Below, one piece after another: positions 43,985-53,811 of a stretch of DNA of 64,000 bases (position 1 is the first letter of the stretch; every line of letters begins with the position of its first letter). The notes below the pieces were generated by a model. It ran no database searches. It was not told the origin of the DNA and was given only the letters and a program-made list of their open reading frames with translations. Origin of the DNA: Aporrectodea caliginosa (Eukaryota > Annelida > Clitellata > Crassiclitellata > Lumbricidae); contig JACEVL010000469.1 in assembly GCA_020284085.1 (NCBI GenBank), positions 1,445,001-1,509,000 of the forward strand, in the 5' to 3' direction. A program made the position numbers and the translations under genes.

Positions 43985-44340
43985 AAGATGGGCGTTATGA
44001 AGAAAGGAGGGAGAGAAGGAAGAGGGAGAGAACTAGGAGGAAGAGAAAGAAGTAGAATGGCTAGAGGAATAGAGATCAAGAAGAGGAGAAGGAAGGAGAG
44101 GAGAAAGAAGAGGAAAGGAATAGAAAGGAGAATAACTAGAACATAATGAGAAGGAAGCAGAGGAAGAGGAAGAAGTGAAAGAGTACATGTAAACAGAAGA
44201 GCAAGAAAATAAGAAGAAGTGTATGGGAATGAAGAGGAAGAAGAATTGAAAGGATAACATTTAAGCAGAGGACGTAGAAGGAAAGAACAATGAAGAAGAA
44301 GAGGAGGAGGTGGAAGGCACTGGAAGAAAGATTACAATAC
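43985..44340. repeat. GA/GAA-rich purine stretch
   Basis: Degenerate AGGAAGAGA-type sequence on the + strand for about 350 bp. The frames on both strands here are Lys/Arg/Glu- or Ser/Leu/Phe-rich low complexity and are not annotated. Confidence 0.75.
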
Positions 44341-44369
44341 AATACAACTGTATTTTATGGTATCAGGAT

Positions 44370-44480
44370 ATTTCCCCCCGGGACAATAAATTCCCCGGAC
44401 AATTCCCCCGGAAGTTCTCCGTAGGATAATAATTCCCCTGGGTCATTTCTCCAGACAATAATATACAAGACAATAATTAT
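44370..44480 (+). repeat. CCCCCGGACAAT-type repeat, diverged
   Basis: Four to six imperfect units around TTCCCCCGGACAATA. It is related to the array at 45697-45812 and to the inverted pieces at 46268-46342. Confidence 0.65.
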
Positions 44481-44679
44481 ACAAAACTAAAAAAAAATAA
44501 TAGGATACACATGTATTTAACAGCTAAGTGCTAACTGATGAAGTTGTTGAGTACATTAGTAGGCCTAAACGTTCGCAGCTGCAAATTAAGCACTAGGCCT
44601 CGCAAATTGAGGCCCACTCGACGCTTTAAATCACGAACAGTGTTCAAATTTGTGCATTACAGTCTCCATCGTAATCGTA

Positions 44680-44820
44680 AAGCGCCACTCGAAAGCCAAG
44701 CGCAGGGCACCAGCTTATTCACGAGCGCTGCGGCTATCAGAAGGGTTGTCCGAGAAGGTAGTCCGAAGGAGGTTCGAGTCCTGTTTCCAGAGGATCAGAG
44801 GGATCCATATTTCTTCTTTG
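44680..44820 (-). mobile_element. LINE family D 3' UTR and tail, minus orientation
   Basis: TAAAGCGCCACTCGAAAGCC and AAGCGCAGGGCACCAGCTTA with TTCACGAGCGCT is the exact reverse of the family tail, followed by GGTTGTCCGAGAAGG and GAGTCC...TTTCCAGAGG as in the 49530 copy. The stem AGCGCTCG/CGAGTGGCGCT is intact. 44821-45340 holds nothing recognised. Confidence 0.75.
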
Positions 44821-45344
44821 ATTGATGCACAGTATGACTAACAGTGATCTGTTCCAAAACTGTTGTTTGTATTCGTGCATACATAGGCCTACATACCTAC
44901 ATTAGGCTACATAAATTACATGCATACATGCGTTCGGTTCCGCATTAAAGTTCATATTTAGCCACATACAGAGTTGCCCCTAAAGCATTGAACTAAAAAG
45001 TATAAATTACAGATGTCAGAAAAACTAACGGTAAGCTTACAAAGAAATTCTATAGAACTCAGGAAGATACACAGGCCTATTAAAGTTATCTAGGCCTATA
45101 GCTTTCATTTATACGTCATTCATGCGTGAAAGAATACATAACACGTTCATCATTAGTTTTATGTCTGTGTCAGCGCTGGCACAACATTCATCACCAAGAA
45201 GAAAACATGTCAAGTTTCTACGAATCTCTAGATTGAGGCCCGTAAGTTTTAATAAGAAAGCAATTATACAACTAGGTCCATATACCTGGCCTGGTTAGTT
45301 GCACATTCTTTAAGACGTACGTCCCATGCGCTTCTATGCGCGCG

Positions 45345-45622
45345 TCTGCCGCTTCGTATAGTGATAATGACTTCTCAGTTTGCAGATGATACAAAACTAT
45401 GTAGAGCAGCGGGTGATGAAAAGGAAGCGGAGGCAGATCTAAGAAGAATGTTCGGTTGGTCACAGGACTGGCAGATGCTCTTTAATCTGGAAAAGTACTC
45501 ATAATGTCTTATGGGATGGGGAAGAGAAACAACGAGTTTTTATATGAAATAGGGCAAAGTATTGAAAGTGAGTGAGGAGGAAAGGGTCTTGGGTGACTAT
45601 GCACAAGAGTGACAAAAGTCGG
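45345..45622 (+). pseudogene. LINE reverse-transcriptase fragment with the FADD catalytic motif
   Basis: The + strand reads QFADDTKLCRAAGDEKEAEA, then DLRRMFGWSQDWQMLFNLEK, then a frame change and VTMHKSDKSRR. FADD corresponds to the YADD/FADD aspartates of the reverse-transcriptase palm. The following 'DL-x-x-MF-x-WSQ-x-WQM-x-FN-x-EK' stretch is typical of CR1/L2-type LINEs. Stops and frameshifts show it is dead. It breaks off directly into a SINE-like B-box sequence. Confidence 0.85.
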
Positions 45623-45624
45623 CG

Positions 45625-45690
45625 ATTCAAATCCTCGCGATGGCAGAAATTTCTTTTGAGATTTTGCTTCTACCAACACCGATATCGAAC
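45625..45690 (+). mobile_element. SINE A fragment (B box and following body)
   Basis: GGCGATTCAAATCC, CGATGGCAGAAATTTC and GATTTTGCTTCTACC match the B-box region and body of SINE A. It joins the preceding LINE fragment without spacer. A tail-like SINE A piece is at about 46378-46545, beyond the G-rich arrays. Confidence 0.55.
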
Positions 45691-45696
45691 GGGAGC

Positions 45697-45812
45697 AGGA
45701 CAATACCCCCGGACAAAACCCCCGGACAAAACCCCCCGGACAAAACCCCCCGGACAAAACCCCCCGGTATAAAACCCCCCGGACAAAACCCCCCGGTATA
45801 AAACCCACCCAC
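45697..45812 (+). repeat. (GGACAAAACCCCCC)n array
   Basis: Seven to eight units of GGACAAAACCCCC(C) or GGTATAAAACCCCC(C). The opposite strand has repeated runs of five or six G residues separated by short loops, a strong G-quadruplex pattern. Confidence 0.9.
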
Positions 45813-46020
45813 CAGCTCCAAATTGAAGAGGTGTTAAATAATCTAGCAAGTAACTGAAAAGGTGTTAAAGGGTAGGTAGAGCCTAGAGATTCTGATCAAC
45901 AGCACATTGAAGAGGTGCTAATTAATCAAGTAAATAATGAGGGTAGGTAGAGCCTAGAGATTCTGATCAACAGCCCGGTATAAAACCCCCCCACCAGCTC
46001 CTTAATCAGGTGCTAATTAA
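45813..46020. repeat. tandem duplication containing GGGTAGGTAGAGCC
   Basis: GGGTAGGTAGAGCCTAGAG...CTGATCAACAGC occurs at 45870 and 45941 (period 71). CCCGGTATAAAACCC and CACCAGCTCC recur at about 45792 and 45974. The array and its flank were therefore duplicated as a block and then trimmed. Confidence 0.8.
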
Positions 46021-46267
46021 TGTAACAAGAGCAGACCCTAGAAGGAATTGCTCTATTGTACGTGACTTATAATAGGAACAGGATAACACCTGGTAGACTC
46101 GTAACTAATTCTTTATAATAGTGAGCCATTTGACTATAAATTCCACCATTTTGTCGAAATATGTTAGCTTGAAAAATGTCCAAAGCACATGATTGCATCA
46201 TTTGCAGTCTGAAGTAACGCTTGCGTGAAATTAGTAGACTATCTAGTCCTATTGTCAAATGTTCTGA

Positions 46268-46342
46268 GTGGGGGATTTGTCGGGGTGTACACTGTCTATC
46301 TCTCTGTCCGGGGGTTTTGTCCGGGGGTTTGTCCTGGGGGTT
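46268..46342 (-). repeat. inverted partner of the GGACAAAACCCCCC array
   Basis: GTCCGGGGGTTTTGTCCGGG and GGTTTGTCCTGGGGGTTGTG are the reverse complement of the units at 45697. The two arrays face each other across about 455 bp and could form a large hairpin. Confidence 0.8.
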
Positions 46343-46377
46343 GTGTCTGTCTGTATGACTCACCTGTCTGTCATACC

Positions 46378-46545
46378 GACAGTAGTACATGGTAGTTTCT
46401 CTGACTGTATACTGCGGCTGAAGATGAGATTTGGCCTGACTGGCCACCTGTCCTCCTTATCTGCCGAGGTTGAGAAAATGAAGTCGTAAACACTTCATAG
46501 TTCATATCCATGGCTGATTCTTAGACTTCCATAAGGAACTGCTCT
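46378..46545 (+). mobile_element. SINE A 3' part
   Basis: CCACCTGTCCTCCTTATCTG, GAAAATGAAGTCGTAAACACTT and CATGGCTGATTC...CATAAGGAACTGC follow the order of the 3' half of the full copy at 21257. Together with 45625-45690 it may be one SINE split by the G-rich block. Confidence 0.55.
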
Positions 46546-46599
46546 GCATCTGATAGGACTGACACCTGTAAACAATTCTTTTCGCGAAGCATCCACCTG

Positions 46600-47155
46600 T
46601 CTGTTTGCCAGCCTGACTCTCTTTCAGTCTTTGTCGCTTCGTGTTAGTGAATACCTCTGTATGTCTGAGATCTGTCTGTGTCTATCTCTCTGCCTTTGTC
46701 TGTCTGCCTGTGTGTCTGTCTGTATGTCTACTTGTCTGTAGTGTGGTAGTTTCTCTGACTGTATCTGTCTGTCTACCTGTCTCTCGGTATGTGTGATAGT
46801 TTCTCTGTCTGCCTCTCTGTCTGTGTCTGGCTTTCACCAACTGGCTTTATGTTACTAAGTGTTGTGTTAGAAATCTTACAGTACGACCGCTCGCATCAAT
46901 GTATTTGATCTTTCATGAATTCTATCATTCATGTTATTGCTTTCTCGTTTATTCATTACTTCAGTAATTCATTCATTCGTTCCTGTTGTTAATCATCCGT
47001 TATTCATTCATGTGTTAGTTCCTTTCATCCATCCATCAATCACACACTCTCTTCACCATCAAGTTAGCCATCCATCAGTTCATACACGCACATAACATGC
47101 ACATATATAATGATATATGTATGCATGTAGACATAAATATATACGTGTATGTATG
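46600..47155. other. TCTGTC-rich and CATT-rich simple sequence
   Basis: Degenerate CTGTCTGTCTG repeats (46600-46850), then CATTCATT-type words. No gene. Confidence 0.7.
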
Positions 47156-47157
47156 AG

Positions 47158-47400
47158 CACTAATTGTTATAGCGCCCCTTCAAGATTTCTACTCAGAGGC
47201 GCTCCCGACTACAGCGCGGACACTGAATCGGAGTTTCACGCCGAAGCGCATGAGCAACTGCGAGTGAAGGACTTGCCCAGGGTCCCTACGCGGCGGCTTG
47301 AGGTGGATTCGCAACCCTCCGGCTGCAAGGCATCAAATACCTGCAACCCTCCGGCTGCAAGGCACCGAACATATCCCTACACCACCGCGCCCCACAGACA
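47158..47400 (-). mobile_element. SINE family B, full-length, minus orientation, head partly duplicated
   Basis: It is the reverse of the 18166 copy: ATAGCGCCCCTTCAAG, CTCAGAGGCGCTCCCGACTA, then the body and the tRNA-like head ending CACCACCGCGCCCC. The segment GCAACCCTCCGGCTGCAAGG occurs twice in tandem, 31-33 bp apart, so the B-box region is duplicated. It is followed by CACA/CATA simple repeat to 47525. Confidence 0.85.
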
Positions 47401-47525
47401 CCACACACACACATGCTTTCAAACACCACCACACATACACTCCAAAGGCATATACTTACCTATACATACATACACATGATTTACATACATACACACACCA
47501 TTACATATCTGCATGCATACAGGTA

Positions 47526-48050
47526 TCCACGCAAGCATAGGGCCTACAAACGTCCAATCATCCATCAATTCATTCTGCCTAAATGCATACAGATGTCCGC
47601 GTAACGTGGTTGAAGCAGAATATAATGAATAACACGTAGACATCAACGCAACCTTTACTCCCTTCGTTCCTTCCTCCATGTCTTTCTTCTGAAGGCCATA
47701 ACCAGGGTTTTGTTGGGGGATGTTTACTCGTCCTTGAGCAAGCCGACGAGCAACCGAGTCAACCGACTTAGGGGTTTGGAAGACTAGGAAGAGCGTTCAA
47801 CAGGAAAGATAGAACAACTGATCAGCAGAATGAGGCGATGTGCTTTCTTCCCTCAACTGCCCCGAGTGGTTCCGCCTTGGCGGGTCTGGAAGACGAAAGC
47901 CTGCTCAAGGCTGTATGTTCAGATCCAAACCACGTCCTCCGACATCATTTTCCACCTGTTCCGGACATCACGTACAGCCTTCGCCCACGACCACCCAGGA
48001 CTGAATAATTATTACCGAAAACGTTGGAAACTAGTTTTCCAGCAAGAGTA
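47526..48050. other. unique sequence, no recognised gene
   Basis: A 73-codon + frame at 47830-48051 is not repetitive, but no family or splice context is recognised. Confidence 0.35.
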
Positions 48051-48058
48051 GATGTGGA

Positions 48059-48417
48059 CATAGAACGAGAATTCGTGACTTGAGGCTTTAATATTCGTAA
48101 ATATTCGTGAATATTAGGGCATTTTTAATATTCGTAAATATTCGTAAGTATTCGTTGATGACGTCATTGTTACCGTTTTGCTTACGAATTAATTTAAGAC
48201 TACTAATTTAAGAATATGTGCAGTGGTTTTGTAACTGTTCTTGTTTTAAAGCCTAGTTTTTTTACACTGAATTTTGCAAAATTAATCCCGGATTTTGAAG
48301 AATTAAGAATGAACAGAAATAAAAAAATTAATATTCGTTGTCCATTTTTAATATTCGTTAATATTCGTCAATTTCTACAAATGTTAATATTCGTAATATG
48401 CGCATACTCGTTCTATG
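48059..48417. mobile_element. hAT-type MITE with perfect 8-bp target duplication, ATATTCG-rich
   Basis: The inverted ends CATAGAACGAGAAT and CATAGAACGAGTAT (reverse) match at 13 of 14. The octamer GATGTGGA flanks both sides exactly (48051-48058, 48418-48425). The interior repeats TAATATTCGTAAATATTCG words many times. 48430-48965 beyond it holds no recognised gene. Confidence 0.9.
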
Positions 48418-48978
48418 GATGTGGAACAATGAGATGATATATGTAGGCCCCTACAGTTGATTATCATCAGCATACAAATGGTTGGTTATCGCAGCTTTTC
48501 AGTAAGTAAGGAACCGAATGGATATGTGCAATACGTAAACAGAAGGGGGACCAGTACAGAAATTTATTGAACATCACAGTTTGAGATGGTGGGCCCAGAA
48601 GTTGAATGGTTGATTCGAATCGGGTAGGAGGGTGTTGGTAAGATGCGAATCAACAAAGAGCATTGTAAGGAAATTCAAACCAAAGTTGGACACCGTGTAA
48701 GGAATATGTCGTGGATTCAAAATCGTAAGATAGGTGAAGCAGATAAGTGCAGTCACTTTCCATTAATTTTGTCGATGGAGCTGATTGTGTGGTTGTGAAG
48801 ATAAAGAACTACGGATTAAGTGGAGTGATATTTACGTTCGACAGATTGAAGAGGAAAGGTAGGCCTACAAGTTATTGGACGAGAGGTAACAGCTCAGACG
48901 ATTAGCAACTTTCTTTAAAAAAAATGAAATTGAGGGTATACTATAGATAAGATACAAGGCGAGTTTGGCAAATCATCA

Positions 48979-48979
<1 letters not shown>

Positions 48980-49017
<38 letters not shown>

Positions 49018-49222
49018 GAGGCAGAGAGACAGATAGAGATGACTTTTCAGAAGAGGGTGAACTACGGTATGTGCAAAACAGACGGGAAAGCGGCCTTCAG
49101 TGTGAGAGAGAAAGCGACAGACAGACAGATAGACAGAGAAAGAGAGAGACAGAGCGAGAGAGAGAGGCAGAGACAGAGACAGAGCCAGAGAGAAAGACAG
49201 ACAGACAGACAGACAGACTGAC
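48980..49222. repeat. GA/GACA microsatellite stretch
   Basis: (GA)n and (CAGA)n runs interrupted by about 50 bp of unique sequence (49038-49100). The frames on both strands are repeat-encoded. Confidence 0.9.
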
Positions 49223-49529
49223 TGATTTGCAGCAGTGTGCACGGATGAAATTAAACCTGGTCCAAAAACATCAGAACACTTCCTTAGGAGTTAGAAGGGC
49301 AGTGGGAATGAGATTTAGGGCAGATTGCACGTCATGAGATGAAAAAATGAGATTGCTAATTTCAGTCGGTGTTGTTGGTTGAAGCAAACAGATAAACTGT
49401 GGACTAGATTTAGGGTACCGTTACGATAGATCATAGCTAGAAGAAACAATCGTGACCCTAAACGGCTGATCAGAAACGGCTGGTGATGAATTTGATAAGG
49501 AAGTAGGTTATCGTAATCGTATACTCTAA

Positions 49530-49665
49530 ACTTCTAAAGCGCCACTCGAAAGCCAAGCGTAGAGCACCAGCTTATTCACGAGCGCTGTGTTGAGTCAGAG
49601 GGGTTGTCCAAAGGGTAGTCAGAAGGAGGTCCATTTCCGGTTGCCAGAGGGTCGTAGATTGCACT
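49530..49665 (-). mobile_element. LINE family D 3' UTR and tail, minus orientation
   Basis: Same structure as 44680-44820: TTCTAAAGCGCCACTCGAAAGC, then GCACCAGCTTATTCACGAGCGCT, then GGGTTGTCCAAAGGGTAGTC and GGTTGCCAGAGGGTC. Confidence 0.75.
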
Positions 49666-49794
49666 GTCACGGTGCAATATTTTGTTAAAAATGCCTGATA
49701 TTTATAACCTCAGAGAAGAAGAGCTTTCGAAGACATAGCTCTGGCTATGGAGACAAGTTTACGAACAATGTATGTAGGCTATGTATCGTAATGG

Positions 49795-50000
49795 CAGTTG
49801 CAAATTGATATAGCGCCACTTCAAGAGAGAATCATCAGAGGCGCTCCCGACTGAACACAGTACAACCACGATCAAACTGGTCTTCAAGCGCTGGCGGGAA
49901 AAGAGGCAAATTGAGTTCGAGAAGTTCATATCGCAGGTTGTTAGGAGACTTATTCCAGGAGAAGAGCATGTAAGTATGTATGCAAGTTTGCTTGCATGTA
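49795..50000 (-). pseudogene. LINE family C-like 3' end with a C-terminal coding trace
   Basis: In reverse it reads SWNKSPNNLRYELLELNLPL and a little further (GGGAGCGCCTCTGATGATTC, then TCTTGAAGTGGCGCTATATC), the shared stem-loop 3' end. The 108-codon frame listed by simple ORF finding is a neighbouring frame of this remnant. Confidence 0.6.
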
Positions 50001-51920
50001 TCTTGACTTTTATAAAACGTATTTTAGGAACGCCCAAAAGCGCCCAAAAGCGCCATGAACCTGACTGGTTTAGGGACCTGAACAATATGATAATAATTAT
50101 TATGACATTGCTGTCTAACTTCGAGGAAGCGAAAGATGGATGGGAGCAGCGTCACCAACAGCTTTCAAGCAGGCTAAACGTATTCTCCTGGCAGTAGTTC
50201 TATCCGAGTTGTACCAAGGAGTGGGTACTGGGTAGGTCATGTGGCAATCTCCTTAGACTTTGTGGCAATATGTTTATCCAGGATTTCGTTGAATTTAGTA
50301 GGGCGGCGTGTCGTCTAGTGTCTGACGAGAACTGATGTTTTTGTAAGTGGATTGACTGAGCTTGTAGTAAAAGAAGATAAGTGAGGAACATTTTCAGCGG
50401 TCACAACGTGGTACTGGCTGAAGATTAAAGGTTGCGAGGCAGATGGTAGAAATGATTGCTTCAATGGCCATAGTAAGAGGGCATGAATATTGACTACTAT
50501 GAATGTTGAAGGATTGAGCCTTTTCCATCGGCGGTATAGCTAATGAAGGGCGGCTTATGATGAAAGGAAATCTGAACAATAATGACAACGTGGTCATACA
50601 AATAGGTATACGTTTATTCACCACGAAGGTAGAATGTACATGTACAAGAACAAAAAATGAAGTACACAAATGTAATTCTGATAGAGATTGGCCTCTGATT
50701 GGGGCTTCACCCACTTGGGGTTCACGCTGATTGAACTTGAATATTTGACCTCTAAATTTCGCTTCTTGTGATGAGCATTTCATTGCACTGGTTAAGTTGT
50801 TACCTTATTATTAGCATAATATTATAATATATATTATATACATATATTATATATTATATACGTTGTTATTGGTTATCTCCCAATAGACATTATCCGCAAA
50901 CAATTCGGTCTTTTCCAAAGGCTTCAACCCATGCAGCTGCTGCTTATCGAAACCTATATCATGCATGGAAGAAGCTTTTATCACGGTTTTAACCTTTCAA
51001 AGCTCAACGTAATGTTCGTCTTAAGGGCGATGCTCTTGACCTGCTGAAATGAAAAGGCTGTTCGATATTTTTCCATCACTTCACATCTAGATAGATCACG
51101 AGATAACGATTACGGACGAGAACTTATCGCTGGATGCACACCCTGCAATTGGCCACCAGTAACCACCACCAAGGGCATAATGGGCTTTTGAAGCGAATCC
51201 CTGCGATGTCATCTCCTTTTTAAGGGCGCATGTTCAACCGCATGCACGCGGGCATAATATTGTTGGGAGGAGGATAAAGGGCATTCCATTTCAATGACGA
51301 ACCACGCTTAGCTTAAGATAGCTGCCTGCTGGAGATGCATTCTACAGCGTACCTATGTAAACAGATGTATACTTCGGTATATGGCAGGCAGCAGCTAAAC
51401 CGTAGCACAACCGTATATTTACACAAAACCCATAAAACGGTTCTTTATAGAACACTTTGAAACGTCATTGAAGCTCTTTGTTTTTAGGAAAGCAGCGCGC
51501 CTCCAGTTGTTTAACCTTCGCGAGAGCGGTCGTACAAAACCTTCCAGAAATTATTGAGCCAGTTGAGATTTCTGGCAGAATTATTCAGCCGAGAAACTGC
51601 CTGCCTACTACTGGTTTATATTTTATAATGAACGAAGAGAGGCTTAATTGCTGTCGTTTTGTTAAGACGAGAGGAGTTTTATCCATCAAATAAACGCAAC
51701 GCAGAGAAAAAGTATTTACAAACAACGCTGTCCACACACGTAAATATGTACACTAAAGTGTCTGAGGGATTTATTTAGCGCTGTTCAGAGACCTCTCACG
51801 GCGATCGTGATTTTAGGGTTAGAAAAACTGCGAGTGATGGGCGGATCGGAAATCAATAGAACCAACTAATGAGTTACAGAAGTGTTACCAAGTAGGCTAT
51901 ATACAAACTCTAAACATCAA
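50001..51920. other. intergenic, no gene supported
   Basis: Mostly unique AT-rich sequence with a short ATATTATA palindromic patch near 50815-50860. The frames of 60-130 codons show no recognisable motifs. Confidence 0.45.
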
Positions 51921-51924
51921 ACAA

Positions 51925-52165
51925 CAATCCAACCGACAATGAACCTAATTAACTTAACAATAATGAATCCAATAAGCCTAAACAATTAATTAACTTAACA
52001 ATTAATTAACTTAACAAGTAATTAACAGAACAATTCACTTAAATAATTGAACAAGTAATAACTTAAATAACCTAACGATTAACTTAATCATCAAAACAGT
52101 TAGAATTAACAATTAAACGTAACGATTAATTAGAATTTACAATTAGACTTAACAGTTAATTAGAT
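51925..52165. repeat. degenerate AATTAACTTAACA satellite-like repeat
   Basis: The words TTAACTTAACAATTAAT and AACGATTAACTTAA recur with a spacing of about 15-20 bp across 240 bp. Confidence 0.65.
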
Positions 52166-52229
52166 TGGCGACGCTCAAACAATAAACGACAAACAAAGAA
52201 ATCAGCAAAATCAAATCGCCAGAATGATT

Positions 52230-52385
52230 ATTTATAATTGGTCTAGATTACTAATTGGTCGAAATTAATAATTGGTCGAAAAAAATTAATAGTTGGTCGA
52301 AATTTGTCCCTAAATTAGATCACAGGAGTGGTCCCAGTCTAAACTGGTCGACATATCACCCGAGATAATTAATTAATTGGTCAGT
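52230..52385. repeat. degenerate AATTGGTCGAAATTAATA repeat
   Basis: About six imperfect copies of ATTGGTCGAAA. Each carries an ATTGG pentamer (a CCAAT box in reverse), but regulatory meaning is not implied. Confidence 0.65.
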
Positions 52386-52499
52386 ATAATTATAATTCGC
52401 TATTAATTTTAATGGTCCCAATTTCTGCGCAGGCTGTTTTACGCCTAACCAAAGTACAACATTTAGGCAGAACGCATGTTTAAAATGTAGACACAATAG

Positions 52500-53440
52500 C
52501 AAGGCTGTTATGCAAATATTTAGCATAAATTGTAGGTATAGTAAGATTGCTTAAATCTTTGCACATAACTTAGGCTGCACAAAATATGGGTGTAGTGCAT
52601 ATGCTCAAGTTCAGGTAGGCCACCTAAAATACGTAAAAATATAGGCACAATGCATAGGCAAAGCGTAAGGTCACAGTAGATGTGCTGAAATGTAGGCACA
52701 GAACATAATATTATACGCCAAAATGTAGGCATAGTACAGATGCTTAAGTCTAGGCATAGTGCGTAGGCCCTATGCTCAAATGTAGGCACAGTGCCATCAT
52801 CGTACACATGCTCAAATGAGGCACAGTACATATCATCACACATATGCTTAATTGTAGGTAGGCCCTATAGTGCATATAACCACACATACGCTTAAATGTT
52901 GCCACAGTGTAACTGTACATATGTTGAAATTTAGGCACAGTGGGGCAGGGATGTCAAAGAGCTGGTACGCGGGCCTTTCTGGCCCGCCGACTACATCTTT
53001 CTGGTCCGCAGAGCCTTGCCTGTAAGACTACACAACTTGAGAATAAAAGTTCAAATTTGTCATTTTTAAGGTTCACTAAGTTTTATGTGATGTTCACGAC
53101 TGATAATGATTAGCAAAATTAAGTTTTTAAAGCCTATTAATTTTTTGTCTGTTTGTATGCTACAAATGCACTATTTAAGATTTAGTTTTGCAAAAAATTT
53201 CCTGGGGGTCAATCCCAGATCCCTACCCCGATTTTCTTCAGGCGCCTTCCGCACCTTGACCCACCACTTGCTGGAAAATATTGCCACTGGCCCGCCATTA
53301 AAAAAGGTTTGACACGCCTGCAGTGGAGTATACAATTGCTAAAATGTAAGCTTAGTCTCAGTATATTTCCTAAGTGAGGCACAGAAATAATGAGCGGTAA
53401 TGAAGGCACATCGAGATTATTATGTAGGCATACTTGAACA
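52500..53440. repeat. degenerate minisatellite around AAATGTAGGCACAGTG, split by a MITE
   Basis: Units of 33-44 bp contain TGCTCAAATGTAGGCACAGTG with variants. A hAT MITE (52946-53320) interrupts it, and the repeat resumes with CTAAAATGTAAGC. The minus frames of 62-107 codons in it are repeat-encoded. Confidence 0.75.
52946..53320. mobile_element. hAT MITE with CAGGSRTGTCAAA ends
   Basis: The left end CAGGGATGTCAAAG and the reverse of the right end CAGGCGTGTCAAAC form a typical Charlie-like hAT terminal pair. The flanks CAGTGGGG (52938-52945) and CAGTGGAG (53321-53328) are an 8-bp duplication with one change. Length is 375 bp; non-autonomous. Confidence 0.85.
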
Positions 53441-53456
53441 AGGTTTCCAGTTTCAA

Positions 53457-53811
53457 CATTACGTAGCGTCAGCTTACATTACGTAACGTCAACTCACATT
53501 AAGTAACGTCAACTTACATTACATAACGTCAACTTACATTACGTAACACCAGCTTACATTACGTAACGTCAACTCACATTACGTAACGTCAACCTACATT
53601 ACATAACGTCAACCACATTACGTAACGTCAACTTACATTACGTAACACCAGCTTACATTACGTAACGTCAACTTACATTACGTAACGTCAACTCACATTA
53701 CATAACGCCAGCTTACGTTACTTAACGTCAACCTACATTACATAACGTCAACTTACATTACGTAACGTCAACTTACATTACATAACGTCAACCTACATTA
53801 CGCAGCGTCAG
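53457..53811. repeat. 20-bp minisatellite with E4BP4/PAR-bZIP palindromes, about 18 units
   Basis: The unit is CATTACGTAACGTCAACTTA with period 20; one unit is 19 bp. Most units contain ATTACGTAAC or ATTACATAAC followed by ACGTCA. The array ends about 480 bp beyond the innexin stop codon, on its 3' side. Confidence 0.95.

Noticed and set aside
53457..53811. CRISPR-like array (regular short repeats)
   Set aside because: Units are contiguous 20-mers without unique spacers, and the DNA is clearly animal. It is a minisatellite.
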